Position numbers and translations under genes: made by a program. 33,912 nt of DNA. Source: Omnitrophica bacterium RIFCSPLOWO2_01_FULL_45_10b (GTDB taxonomy: Bacteria; Omnitrophota; Omnitrophia; Omnitrophales; Danuiimicrobiaceae). Position 1 is the stretch's first letter; every line of letters begins with the position of its first letter. The stretch is from positions 5,044 to 38,955 of the forward strand of contig MHFM01000015.1 of assembly GCA_001804205.1 (NCBI GenBank). The letters are read 5' to 3'. Of this stretch, positions 22,288 through 30,548 are shown piece after piece. The notes below the pieces were generated by a model. That model made no database searches, had not been told where the DNA came from, and saw only the letters and a program-made list of their open reading frames with translations.

Positions 22288-23967
22288 ATGAATCTTTATT
22301 GGATCGCATTTTTAGGTATCATTTTATTTTTAGGCGCCTATTTTTCATACGGCCGCTTTTTAAGCCGCTGGTTTGCTCTGAGCGGACGTCAAAAAACACC
22401 TGCCTGTGAAGTCAATGACGGGATCGATTACATTCCCACTCAAAAAGGTTTTCTCCTAGGCCAGCATTTTTCCGCAATTGCGGCAGCCGGGCCCATCGTT
22501 GGGCCCATTCTCGCGGCACTTTGGTTCGGTTGGCTTCCCGTTTTTTTATGGATTGTCGGCGGCTGTATTTTTTTTGGGGCGGTGCATGATTTTTCTAGCC
22601 TCGTTGGTTCCGTCCGGCACCGCGCTACTTCTATTGTTGAAATCGTAAAAGATTATTTTGGCCCAAAGGGACATTTACTTTTTTCAATTTTTGTTTGGCT
22701 TTCTTTGATGTATGTCATCACCGCCTTCACTGATTTAACCTCAAGTTCCTTTGTCGATCCCGAATTGGGCGGAGGAGTCGCTACCTCGTCTTTACTTTAT
22801 TTATTGATTGGCGTGTCGATGGGGTTTGCGCTTTACCGGTTTAAAATGCCGCTCGGCTTTGCGACACCCATTTTCCTTTCTCTTGTTGTATTCGCAATTT
22901 GGTTTGGCCGTTTCATGCCGCTTTCAGTTCCTGCTCTCGGCTCTTTACGGCCTCAACAGGTTTGGAATATTATTCTTTTGTCTTATTGTTTGATTGCTTC
23001 AATCATTCCGGTTTGGATGTTGCTTCAACCTCGCGGTTATCTCGGCGGTTTTTTTCTTTATGTTACACTTGCTGCCGGAGTCATCGGCCTTTTTCTGGGC
23101 GGGGAGAAAATTCAATACCCCGCGTTTCTAGGATTCACAAGCGCAAAAGGATTGCCGCTTTTTCCGCTTCTTTTTGTAACAGTAGCCTGCGGCGCTTGCT
23201 CCGGATTTCATGGAATTGTCTGTTCCGGGACTACCTCAAAACAAATCGCGAAAGAACCCGATTGTCAGATGGTAGGTTATGGCGGAATGCTGCTCGAAGG
23301 TTTGGTGGCTTTGATTGCGCTTTCAACCGTGATGATTTTGGCTAAAGGAGATCCGCTTGTGAATTCTTCTCCCGACCGGATTTATGCGGAAGGCTTGGGG
23401 CGTTTTGTGCAGCAGTTTGGAATTCCAAGAGATTTTGCGCGTTCGTTTACGTTGCTCGCGTTCACTACCTTTATTTACGACACTTTGGATGTGGCGACAC
23501 GTCTTGCCCGCTACATTCTTCAGGAAATTACGGGTTGGAAGAATATTTGGGGAAAAATAGGGGCCACGCTCGTAAGCCTTGCTGTTCCACTTTTTTGCGT
23601 GAGCCTCAAGCTGACGGACGCAAGCGGCGCTATCATTCCGGCTTGGAAAGTATTTTGGACGATTTTCGGAACATCCAATCAATTGCTCGCAGCCCTAACG
23701 CTCATGATTCTTTCCGTTTGGCTAGCCCGATCCGGCAAATCATGGTTTATCAGCATCATTCCCATGATGTTCATGATGACGATGACTCTCTGGTCTCTTT
23801 TTTTAATGACAAAAGCAATGCTGCTCAGCTTTTTCTCAGGAACCCCCACTTTCGATGCCATCGGTATGATCGCATCACTGCTTGCGATTCTTGCCTTCCT
23901 TTTGATGATTGAAGCATTTAAAATTTTCTTGTTCACTCCGGATCTAGCCAAGCGTAACAAACACTAA
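22288..23967 (+). CDS. cstA: CstA-family carbon starvation/pyruvate transporter
   Basis: 560 aa from the ATG at 22288. An in-frame GTG at 22237 lies in the palindromic repeat and is rejected. About 15 membrane helices are expected. CstA signatures seen are IDYIPTQKGFLLGQHFSAIAAAGPIVGPILAALWFGWLPVFLWIVGGCIFFGAVHDF and, later, CGACSGFHGIVCSGTTSKQI, where CstA proteins have SGFHALIASGTT. The C-terminal KVFWTIFGTSNQLLAALTL is also typical. Studied members import pyruvate or peptides, and CstA of short length (about 480-560) fits the pyruvate-type branch. No Shine-Dalgarno is visible, as a repeat ends 14 bp upstream, so expression may rely on read-through from hppA. Confidence 0.9.
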   Translation: MNLYWIAFLGIILFLGAYFSYGRFLSRWFALSGRQKTPACEVNDGIDYIPTQKGFLLGQHFSAIAAAGPIVGPILAALWFGWLPVFLWIVGGCIFFGAVHDFSSLVGSVRHRATSIVEIVKDYFGPKGHLLFSIFVWLSLMYVITAFTDLTSSSFVDPELGGGVATSSLLYLLIGVSMGFALYRFKMPLGFATPIFLSLVVFAIWFGRFMPLSVPALGSLRPQQVWNIILLSYCLIASIIPVWMLLQPRGYLGGFFLYVTLAAGVIGLFLGGEKIQYPAFLGFTSAKGLPLFPLLFVTVACGACSGFHGIVCSGTTSKQIAKEPDCQMVGYGGMLLEGLVALIALSTVMILAKGDPLVNSSPDRIYAEGLGRFVQQFGIPRDFARSFTLLAFTTFIYDTLDVATRLARYILQEITGWKNIWGKIGATLVSLAVPLFCVSLKLTDASGAIIPAWKVFWTIFGTSNQLLAALTLMILSVWLARSGKSWFISIIPMMFMMTMTLWSLFLMTKAMLLSFFSGTPTFDAIGMIASLLAILAFLLMIEAFKIFLFTPDLAKRNKH

Positions 23968-24043
23968 ATTCAGCAAAAGATGGCCAAAATAAGGTTAATT
24001 TTTTGCTGGTTTTAAGGAAGGTCAAGCCTTACAATATTGCCAT

Positions 24044-24075
24044 TCTCTCATTGAAGTATATATGAGAGATTTTTT
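24044..24075 (+). terminator. terminator-like hairpin just before the APC-USP gene
   Basis: TCTCTCAT (24044-24051) pairs with ATGAGAGA (24062-24069), followed by six T. It follows cstA by about 77 bp and comes 5 bp before the AAGGAGG ribosome binding site of the next gene, so any promoter for that gene must be upstream of it. Either a weak terminator of cstA or an attenuator. Confidence 0.7.
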
Positions 24076-24091
24076 GTTTTAAGGAGGTTTT

Positions 24092-25819
24092 ATGGCAATG
24101 ACATTAAAGCGGGTTGAACGGCCGCGTGAGTTAAAGTGGTTTCAGGCCGGTGCCATGCTTTATGGAGACTGGGGGACGAGCAAGGCTTATGTTTTAGGTA
24201 TTGCCTTTGCGCTCTCGGGCCATGCTTCCTGGTTTTTTCTCGGAATTATGTCCGGCCTCACCGCGCTGGTCGGAGTTTGTTATATGGTCATCTGCCGCAT
24301 TTATCCGGACGGCGGCGGCGTTTATTCTTCCGTCAAACACAGATCCCAAACGCTCGCCGTCATTGGAGCCTTTTTGTTAATCGCAGATTATGTGGTGACC
24401 GCTTCTTTAAGCGCTTTTGAAGCATTCCATTATTTTAATTTTCCAAATCCCGCGCTCTGGGCCATTTTTTCAATCCTTGTGATTGGGGCCATCAATTGGG
24501 TGGGACCTACAAAGGGCGGAAGCATTGCTTGTGTTATCGGGGTTGCCGCTTCGATTGCAGCTGGTATTTTGTTTCTTTCCACATTGCCATCTCTTCCGTA
24601 TGTTCAGCTTAGCTTGCCGAAGGGCGGGTGGGGCGCTAATTGGTCCGTTTTTGTCGGGATCGTTTTAGCGCTTTCCGGAGTTGAAGCGGTTGCCAATATG
24701 ACAGGCATTATGGTTGAACCGGTTGGGAAAACCTCAAAACGCACGATCTGGCCGGTGCTTTTGGAAGTTTCAATCCTGACTTTTCTGCTTGGCGTTGCGA
24801 TGAATGCCATACCGGGGCTCACCAATCACACAGAAGATATGTTGCGCGCGCTGGGTAACCATTACATTGGCCCTTGGTACGGTCAGTTGATATCCATTAT
24901 TTTTGGCTTTTTATTACTTTCTGCCGTGAATACGGCGGTTACAGGTCTTGTGAGTATTCAATTTATGATGGCAAGGGACCGGGAGCTTCCGCCTATTTTT
25001 GCGCGCCTAAATCGTTTTGGCATGCCTAGTCTTGCTCTTATCATCGCTACGGTCATTCCTGCTCTTGTTCTAGTTGTGGAACGTGATCTCGTAGGGCTTG
25101 CTTCCCTTTATGCGATTGGCGTAGTAGGTGCCATCACACTTAACTTAGGGGCCACTGCCACAAATTTCGGGCTTCCGCTGAAACGCTGGGAGCGCACGCT
25201 TCTTTTTGTTGGTAGCACCATTTTGCTTTTAATCGAATTGACCATTGCCTATGAAAAGCACAACGCGCTCTTTTTTGCGCTTACGGTTTTAGGAACCGGT
25301 CTGGCGCTTAGGGCTGTCGCTAAAGTTATTGTGCCCGCACCGATTCCGGAAGAGGTTTTGTCTGTCAATGTTTTGACGGTTTCTGAGGCCAAAGAAATCG
25401 CACCGCTCTACAGAGGATCTTCGATGGTGGCGCTTAAAAGTGTTAATCCTTTTTTGCTTGAGGAAGCAGCGCTGAGAGTTAAAGCAAAAGGCGAGAATTC
25501 AATTTATTTGACTTATGTTGAGGAAAGCCCTCCTTCGCGCGATCTTCCGACTGAATTAGAGCCTTCGGTAAAATCTTTAGAGCTTTTAGGACAGGCTCAA
25601 AAGGAAATGGAGGCCAAAGGAATTACGGCTGTTCCCATTTGGCGTTTGGGGGATAACCCAGGCAAATTGATTGCTGGTGCGGCGCGTGAACTGGGCGTAA
25701 CCACCGTATTAATTGGAGCAACCAGGAGAAGCGCGCTTACCAATTTATTGCGCGGAGACGTTTTCAGAACCCTTGCCAGAAATCTGCCCAACGATTGCCA
25801 TCTCGTGATTAGCGGTTAG
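24092..25819 (+). CDS. APC-superfamily permease fused to a C-terminal UspA-like domain
   Basis: 575 aa. Residues about 15-405 form an APC amino-acid/cation permease with about 12 helices (WFQAGAMLYGDWGTSKAYVLGIAFALSGHASWFFLGIM, then YPDGGGVYSSVKHR and FVGIVLALSGVEAVANMTG). A soluble tail of about 150 residues (425-575) has universal-stress-protein features: an alternating beta/alpha pattern, GKLIAGAARELGVTTVLIGATRRSALTNLLRGDVFRTLARNLPNDCHLVI, where GATRRS stands in the nucleotide-loop position. APC-USP fusions are known, and the USP part may sense nucleotide or energy state. The substrate is unknown. AAGGAGG lies 5 nt before the ATG, preceded by a terminator-like hairpin. Confidence 0.9.
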   Translation: MAMTLKRVERPRELKWFQAGAMLYGDWGTSKAYVLGIAFALSGHASWFFLGIMSGLTALVGVCYMVICRIYPDGGGVYSSVKHRSQTLAVIGAFLLIADYVVTASLSAFEAFHYFNFPNPALWAIFSILVIGAINWVGPTKGGSIACVIGVAASIAAGILFLSTLPSLPYVQLSLPKGGWGANWSVFVGIVLALSGVEAVANMTGIMVEPVGKTSKRTIWPVLLEVSILTFLLGVAMNAIPGLTNHTEDMLRALGNHYIGPWYGQLISIIFGFLLLSAVNTAVTGLVSIQFMMARDRELPPIFARLNRFGMPSLALIIATVIPALVLVVERDLVGLASLYAIGVVGAITLNLGATATNFGLPLKRWERTLLFVGSTILLLIELTIAYEKHNALFFALTVLGTGLALRAVAKVIVPAPIPEEVLSVNVLTVSEAKEIAPLYRGSSMVALKSVNPFLLEEAALRVKAKGENSIYLTYVEESPPSRDLPTELEPSVKSLELLGQAQKEMEAKGITAVPIWRLGDNPGKLIAGAARELGVTTVLIGATRRSALTNLLRGDVFRTLARNLPNDCHLVISG

Positions 25820-25831
25820 GTTTGCCTCACA

Positions 25832-26803
25832 GTGAGAAGCGAAGTCAATTCCCTGCCAAAACTTTTTCTGGATCGGCTGCGTAAAATCATCCCATCACAA
25901 AAGTTTGACGTTATTGCCAATACCTTCGCGCAAACGAAACCCACCACATTTCGTGTTAATTCACTCAAAGCTTCACGGCAAGCCGTGCGGGAGAAATTGG
26001 AACATCAGGGATTTAAACTCGCACCTGTTTCATGGTTTCCCGATGCTTTTGTGCTTCGAGAGGGCCGCTTGAGAGAACTTGAAAAAACAGAAAGTTATCA
26101 AGCCGGAGAAATTTACGTACAAAACCTTTCGAGCATGATTCCGCCCCTTGTTCTTGATCCAAAACCCGGCGAATCAATTTTGGATCTTACAGCAGCGCCA
26201 GGCAGCAAAACGACACAGATGGCGTGTTTCATGCAGGGGAGGGGGAAAATTGTTGCGAATGAAAGCGACCGGATTCGTTATTCTAAATTAAAGGCAAATG
26301 TTGAGCTCCAAGCGGCCAACAATGTGGAACTTGTGTTGAGTTATGGGGAATCCTTTGGCAAAAAATATCCCGAATGTTTTGACCGCGTTCTTTTGGATGC
26401 CCCATGCAGCGCCGAAGGACGTTTCAATGTGAACGAACCGGCCTCGTATCGTTATTGGAATCTTGATAGAGTTCGACAATCCGCCAAGCTTCAGAAAAAA
26501 TTGCTCTCGTCAGCGCTCACGGCGCTTAAACCAGGAGGCGCCTTGGTTTATTCGACGTGTACATTTGCGCCGGAGGAAAACGAGGCGGTAGTCAATGAAG
26601 CGCTTGAAAAATTCGACGGTTTTTTGGAACTGGTAGGGGCAATTCATGAATTGCCCCTACTTGTGGTCCCCAATCGCATGAGCGGGCTTCCGGCGTGGGA
26701 CGGAAGGAAATTCCACCCTTCTCTAACAAAAGCCGTTCGGATCCTTCCCGCATCAGAAATGGAAGGATTTTTCGTAGCCAGGTTGCGCAAAGCTCCTGCT
26801 TAA
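25832..26803 (+). CDS. RsmB/NSUN-type RNA (cytosine-5) methyltransferase
   Basis: 323 aa from a GTG start 12 bp after the permease stop. It is a SAM-dependent m5C RNA methyltransferase of the NOP2/NSUN/RsmB family. An N-terminal region of about 95 residues includes TTFRVNSLK, typical of the family. SAM motif I is DLTAAPGSKTTQMA (residues 118-131). The catalytic cysteines are in DAPCSAEG (Cys192) and YSTCTFAPEENE (Cys243). Residues 268-276 (VGAIHELPL) are encoded by a 28-bp perfect DNA palindrome. The end, MEGFFVARLRK, is canonical. It lacks a NusB domain and a long C-terminal PUA-like extension, so its substrate (rRNA or tRNA) is undetermined. Confidence 0.93.
   Translation: MRSEVNSLPKLFLDRLRKIIPSQKFDVIANTFAQTKPTTFRVNSLKASRQAVREKLEHQGFKLAPVSWFPDAFVLREGRLRELEKTESYQAGEIYVQNLSSMIPPLVLDPKPGESILDLTAAPGSKTTQMACFMQGRGKIVANESDRIRYSKLKANVELQAANNVELVLSYGESFGKKYPECFDRVLLDAPCSAEGRFNVNEPASYRYWNLDRVRQSAKLQKKLLSSALTALKPGGALVYSTCTFAPEENEAVVNEALEKFDGFLELVGAIHELPLLVVPNRMSGLPAWDGRKFHPSLTKAVRILPASEMEGFFVARLRKAPA
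26633..26660. repeat. 28-bp perfect palindrome inside the RNA methyltransferase gene (class D)
   Basis: GTAGGGGCAATTCA is followed immediately by its own reverse complement, giving a 28-bp perfect palindrome with no loop. It is read in frame as VGAIHELPL. It lies between the last catalytic motif and the C-terminal strand of the methyltransferase, where an added loop can be tolerated. Confidence 0.9.
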
Positions 26804-26810
26804 GATTTGA

Positions 26811-26839
26811 TTGACAATAAAAGGCTCCTACTATATAAG
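26811..26839 (+). promoter_or_regulatory. strong sigma70-type promoter
   Basis: A perfect -35 TTGACA (26811-26816), a 17-bp spacer and TATAAG (26834-26839) are seen. The predicted start is near 26846, with a leader of about 45 nt ending in AAGGAG before the ATG at 26892. This is the best-matching promoter in the window. Confidence 0.75.
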
Positions 26840-26891
26840 TAACTCCTCCCGCATTTTTATTGAAATCTAACGTAAAAAATAAGGAGAAAAC

Positions 26892-27344
26892 ATGGGGCAA
26901 AATTTAATTTTTGGAGCGCTCGTCTTAGGCGTTTCCCTTTATTTGTTATCCACTTTAACTTTGGCTGAAGAAGCCGCAAAGCCGAACGCTGCTTCTGCTG
27001 TCATAGCGCCGGCTGAGGAAACAGACGAAACCGAATTTTCTTACGGGACTGTAAAAAGTGTTTCTGCGAATCAAATTGTACTGAGTGAGTATGATTATGA
27101 TGCCGACAAAGATGTGGACGTGACTTATACAATCAACGCGAATACCAAATTTGAAAACGCCAAGTCACCTCAAGAAATTGCCGTTGGCGATGCCATCGAT
27201 ATCGATTTTACGGTTCAAGGCGCTCAAAAGACAGCTTCCACGATCAGCGTTGAAAAAGCTACGGATGACACTGATGATTTTGGATTAGAAGTGGAAGGTG
27301 AGAAAGCAGATCTTGAACAGCAAGTAGCGACCGCCACGCGTTAA
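26892..27344 (+). CDS. acidic secreted protein with DUF5666-like strand repeat
   Basis: 150 aa with a signal peptide or N-terminal anchor (residues 1 to about 25, core LIFGALVLGVSLYLLSTLTLA). The mature part is strongly acidic. It contains one beta-rich unit, YGTVKSVSANQIVLSEYD, then VTYTINANTKFEN and IAVGDAIDIDFTV, resembling the small beta-barrel of DUF5666-type periplasmic proteins. The tail (after about residue 120) is low-complexity Asp/Glu. No function can be assigned. AAGGAG precedes the ATG, and a near-consensus promoter lies upstream, suggesting high expression as a single-gene unit. Confidence 0.75.
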   Translation: MGQNLIFGALVLGVSLYLLSTLTLAEEAAKPNAASAVIAPAEETDETEFSYGTVKSVSANQIVLSEYDYDADKDVDVTYTINANTKFENAKSPQEIAVGDAIDIDFTVQGAQKTASTISVEKATDDTDDFGLEVEGEKADLEQQVATATR

Positions 27345-27414
27345 GAGTTATTGATTCAAAACGAATCATTCTGGCTGGCGGAAAGAATCCCAACAGCTTT
27401 TTATTGAAATTGCC

Positions 27415-28035
27415 GTGAGCTCCTCTCCTACGTACCTTGATCCGATCGTTATCCCATTAGTTAGAGGCGAAAGCATCCTTGATGTTGGCTGTGGATATGG
27501 CCGGTGGGGGCATCTGATTCAAACTAATTTTTGGGAGTTCGGTTTAACAAAACCTCCTCAAGTCGATGGATTTGACGCTTTTCAACCCAACGTCGAATTC
27601 TGCTCTAAAAGTGTTTGTTATAGAAAAGTATGGCATCAAAAAATGCCGTCCCCTTTAAACAGCTCATGGGACACTGTTTTAGCGTGCGAATTTATAGAGC
27701 ACGTTGAACAAAATGTTGTTGAAGAAGTGATCAATTTGCTGGAAGGCGCCGCGAAAAAGAGAATTATTTTTTCCACGCCCAATTGGCCCTATTACCGAAA
27801 AGGTTTGGAGTCTATCGTCGGGTACAATGATTTTGAAGCGCATTTAAGTTATACCCCCAGAAGTTTTTTTAAACGCCGGGGCTACAAATTAAAAGGGGCC
27901 GGCTTTGGTAATCCAGAAAACTTATTGGTGCGCGCGATAAAGAAAAGCAAATTGCCGGGCCAATCAGCCCTTGAATCGATCCCGAGGATCTTTCCTAGTT
28001 TGGGAGAGGGAATTGTTGCTTATAAAGATTTTTGA
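27415..28035 (+). CDS. class I SAM-dependent methyltransferase
   Basis: 206 aa from a GTG start. Rossmann methyltransferase: motif I is ILDVGCGYGRWGHL (residues about 23-36), motif II acidic loop is VDGFDAF, and motif IV is DTVLACEFIEHVEQ (Methyltransf_11/23 type). KKRIIFSTPNWPYYRKG follows as motif V/VI. The length and the STPN post-motif fit small-molecule or sugar methyltransferases that often sit near polysaccharide genes, but the substrate is unknown. No Shine-Dalgarno is visible. It lies about 70 bp downstream of the acidic protein gene and about 500 bp upstream of the exopolysaccharide operon. Confidence 0.85.
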   Translation: MSSSPTYLDPIVIPLVRGESILDVGCGYGRWGHLIQTNFWEFGLTKPPQVDGFDAFQPNVEFCSKSVCYRKVWHQKMPSPLNSSWDTVLACEFIEHVEQNVVEEVINLLEGAAKKRIIFSTPNWPYYRKGLESIVGYNDFEAHLSYTPRSFFKRRGYKLKGAGFGNPENLLVRAIKKSKLPGQSALESIPRIFPSLGEGIVAYKDF

Positions 28036-28117
28036 TTGCGAGTTGTACCCGCATCAAATTTGATCGAAACGCCGGTTTCTAACCAAAAAGAAAAGGGAAA
28101 GTTATAAAATAGTTCCG

Positions 28118-28402
28118 ATGAAGATGCATTATCTCGACCAAATTGGAATGATTGCAAGCTTTGTGCTTCCTTTATTCAATATCCCTTTAGCCCTTAGGAT
28201 GATTCAACGCAAATCTTCCGATGACATCAGTCTCATTTGGGTGATAGGCGTTTGGGCCTGCATTATTTTAATGAGCCCTCGGGCCCTTACCTCAAGCGAC
28301 ACGGCTTTTAGGCTTTTTGGAATAATGAACCTGATTTTCTTTACTTTAGTCATGCTTTTCACATTTCGTTACCGCTCCTTCGGAAAGCAAAAAATTGATT
28401 GA
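28118..28402 (+). CDS. small PQ-loop/SemiSWEET-like membrane protein
   Basis: 94 aa with three predicted helices. The segment PLFNIPLALRMIQRKSSDDISLIWVIGVWACIILMSP resembles the SemiSWEET/MtN3 pattern, where P-x-x-x-x-x-x-x-K-x-S-x-D-I-S links helix 1 to helix 2. The usual PQ is replaced by PL at the first position. SemiSWEETs are dimeric sugar transporters of about 85-100 aa. Here the identification rests on pattern similarity and helix number. It sits before the exopolysaccharide genes. A second in-frame ATG at 28124 is an alternative start. Confidence 0.65.
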   Translation: MKMHYLDQIGMIASFVLPLFNIPLALRMIQRKSSDDISLIWVIGVWACIILMSPRALTSSDTAFRLFGIMNLIFFTLVMLFTFRYRSFGKQKID

Positions 28403-28543
28403 CCGGTTCAGTTAAAATCAGTAAGATCAATCCAGAAAAAGGGTGTCAAGCAGCCCCATAAATATCAGTTAACATTTGGTCCGTTTGGCCGATAAAATAA
28501 GTAATAAAATTTTCGTATTTTGTAAGTGTAAAGGGGGTGAGAA

Positions 28544-29083
28544 ATGACAAGCGTGGCGTCTAAAAATTTAAAATTCTTAGCGGTACTTGGCCTCTTAGTT
28601 AGTTCCGTTTTTCTTCTCACCCAAAGTGCATTTGCCGCTGTCACCATTGCCAATCAAACGGGTACCGTTAAGATTACAACCCCGGACGGACAAGTTACCA
28701 CTGTTGAAGCGGGCAATCCTCTCCCAAACATTCCAGCAGGTTCCACCATCGAAGTTGTTACCGGCAAAGCTGAGATTTCAGCCTCCGATGGCGATACCGT
28801 CAATGTGCTGGTAAATGATTCAACAGTTCAAGTTGGAAACGGAGCAAAAGTTTCTGTCCGAATTGATTTAAGAACTGGCAATGCCAATTTGGATGTTGTG
28901 GCTGGGAATGTTCAGGTGCTCAATCCTGATGGTACGACCACAGAGGTTAACGAAGGGGGTTCTTACGAAGCGCCTGCTTCTGAGCCTACACCATCAAGTG
29001 AAGTGGATACACCCGGAACCGATCCCGCTCAAAACACTGGCCGACAAGAAGATGCTGAATCGGGCAAAGTTAGCGGATACTAA
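28544..29083 (+). CDS. secreted FecR-domain-like protein
   Basis: 179 aa with a signal peptide (residues 1-31, core LKFLAVLGLLVSSVFLLTQSAFA). Residues about 33-145 show the FecR-like beta-helix pattern: TGTVKITTPDGQVTTVEAGNPLP, then IPAGSTIEVVTGKAEIS, NGAKVSVRIDLRTGNANLDVVAGNVQVLNPDGTTTEVNEGGSYEAP. The tail (about 146-179) is Pro/Ser/Thr/Glu-rich and disordered. Classical FecR is an anti-sigma membrane sensor. This one has no cytoplasmic domain or central TM helix, so it is likely a periplasmic or cell-surface structural protein. AGGGGGTGAG lies just before the ATG. The beta-barrel gene starts 1 nt after the stop, so it heads the polysaccharide operon. Confidence 0.8.
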   Translation: MTSVASKNLKFLAVLGLLVSSVFLLTQSAFAAVTIANQTGTVKITTPDGQVTTVEAGNPLPNIPAGSTIEVVTGKAEISASDGDTVNVLVNDSTVQVGNGAKVSVRIDLRTGNANLDVVAGNVQVLNPDGTTTEVNEGGSYEAPASEPTPSSEVDTPGTDPAQNTGRQEDAESGKVSGY

Positions 29084-29084
29084 A

Positions 29085-30500
29085 ATGGGCAAAGCTTCTC
29101 ATATCGGCTTCATTCTTTTAATTCTCGTTGCCTTCGCGTTCCCTATTAATAGTGCAAGAGCTGACGTTGGCCCTACGTCTTTTAGCGGGAAAGTCAATGG
29201 GAAGAGTAATAGTGGGAAAATTGACGGGAAGAAAAAGCAGCAGGAGAATCAGCAAATAGAAAAGGTTGAAGCTAAAGAAAAACCAGCACCGGCCAAAAAG
29301 CAAGCTAAGGTAGACAAATCGACAGCGGTAAAAAAGAAAGTCAAAGCCGCAGAAGCAGAAGAGAGTGCGGAACCAAAACCTTGGTTTGATCTAGGCACGA
29401 TTGAAGAACAGCTTGTCAGAGATACCTTTCAAATTCACCCCCGCTTCAGAGGCGAATATACGTTAGACGATAACGTTTTACTTGAGTCGGCCGATGAGAA
29501 AATGGACTCTATTTTCCGGGAAATACCGGGCGTTGCCATTACCATTCCTTTCCTTGATCACCATGTAAAGGCTGACTACCAAGCTGCTTTCGAGCAATTT
29601 ATAAAATTTCCTAGGGAAAATACCGTTGACCAGCATTTCAAAAGCGAAGTCGCCCTCAATTTTACGGACATGTACGTTCGAGGCGGTCAAAGCATATCCC
29701 ACACTTCAAGCCGTTCCGGAACGACATTTACCGAGCGCGTCCCGCGTTTTGAAAGCAATACAGAAAGTTTGTTGGGCTATAAGTTCAACCGTTTTACGGT
29801 AGAGGGTGGTTACGACCATTTTTACCGTAGTTATGATAATACGCCTATGAAAGGCTTGAATTATAGTGCCCGGAAATTTCATGATCGGCTTTTGATGGAT
29901 TTAACCCCAAGCGGAAAAACTAAAATTTTCGTGGAACACGCGCTTACTTCTTATAACTATTGGAAAGACGCATCCCGAGACGGCACTGGAAACGAATTTT
30001 TAGCTGGTATTACGGGTTCTTTCTTTCCCAAAACCACGCTCTATTCTAAATTTGGTTTTGAACATATTGAGTACGAACACAACAAAGATCCCAATAACTT
30101 TGTCGCAGAAGTAGGCGCTTTGTATAAACCTCTTGCTAAAACAACCATTGATTTGGGCTGGGTCAGTGATGTGCAACAAGCGACCTATGCCACAACCACA
30201 GCTTACAAAGAAGACAAATTGTTTGTGCGCCTGCGGCAAGGTTTAACTGAGAAATTATCCGCAGAATCTAATTTTGCATACACGAGGCAGAAATATGATG
30301 AACTTGCCACACCGGTACCAGGTCTTCCTAAAAGTGTGCGCAGTGACAATCTATTGACGACCGATGTCAAGCTTTTATACCGGTTCAATAAGTGGGTGAG
30401 CGGCGATATCCAATATCAACTCAATCGCAGAGATTCGAACACATCGGTCTTTGACTTTACTAATAATTTAATGACCGTTGGCCTTACGTCCGAAATTTAA
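29085..30500 (+). CDS. outer-membrane beta-barrel protein of the polysaccharide operon
   Basis: 471 aa from the ATG at 29085, chosen because it begins a good signal peptide (MGKASHIGFILLILVAFAF, cut after SARA at about 26). The reading frame is open to 28881, but that part lies inside the FecR gene in another frame and is rejected. Residues about 35-95 are Lys/Ala/Glu-rich and disordered, a possible periplasmic tether. From about 115 the sequence alternates in the manner of amphipathic strands (IHPRFRGEYTLDDNVLLE, VKADYQAAFEQFIKF, FTVEGGYDHFYRSY), as in large EPS-associated OM barrels such as the BBP2/EpsL type. It is coupled to the FecR gene and ahead of a Wza-like gene. Role in secretion or anchoring of polysaccharide is inferred. 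Confidence 0.82.
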   Translation: MGKASHIGFILLILVAFAFPINSARADVGPTSFSGKVNGKSNSGKIDGKKKQQENQQIEKVEAKEKPAPAKKQAKVDKSTAVKKKVKAAEAEESAEPKPWFDLGTIEEQLVRDTFQIHPRFRGEYTLDDNVLLESADEKMDSIFREIPGVAITIPFLDHHVKADYQAAFEQFIKFPRENTVDQHFKSEVALNFTDMYVRGGQSISHTSSRSGTTFTERVPRFESNTESLLGYKFNRFTVEGGYDHFYRSYDNTPMKGLNYSARKFHDRLLMDLTPSGKTKIFVEHALTSYNYWKDASRDGTGNEFLAGITGSFFPKTTLYSKFGFEHIEYEHNKDPNNFVAEVGALYKPLAKTTIDLGWVSDVQQATYATTTAYKEDKLFVRLRQGLTEKLSAESNFAYTRQKYDELATPVPGLPKSVRSDNLLTTDVKLLYRFNKWVSGDIQYQLNRRDSNTSVFDFTNNLMTVGLTSEI

Positions 30501-30548
30501 TCTGCTTGTCAATAGATCGCAAATCCAACCTCTCCCATCCCTTTTGTG

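Noticed and set aside
28881-29084. Long N-terminal extension of the beta-barrel reading frame
   Set aside because: It runs inside the FecR-like gene in another frame, and a proper signal peptide begins at the ATG at 29085, 1 nt after the FecR stop.
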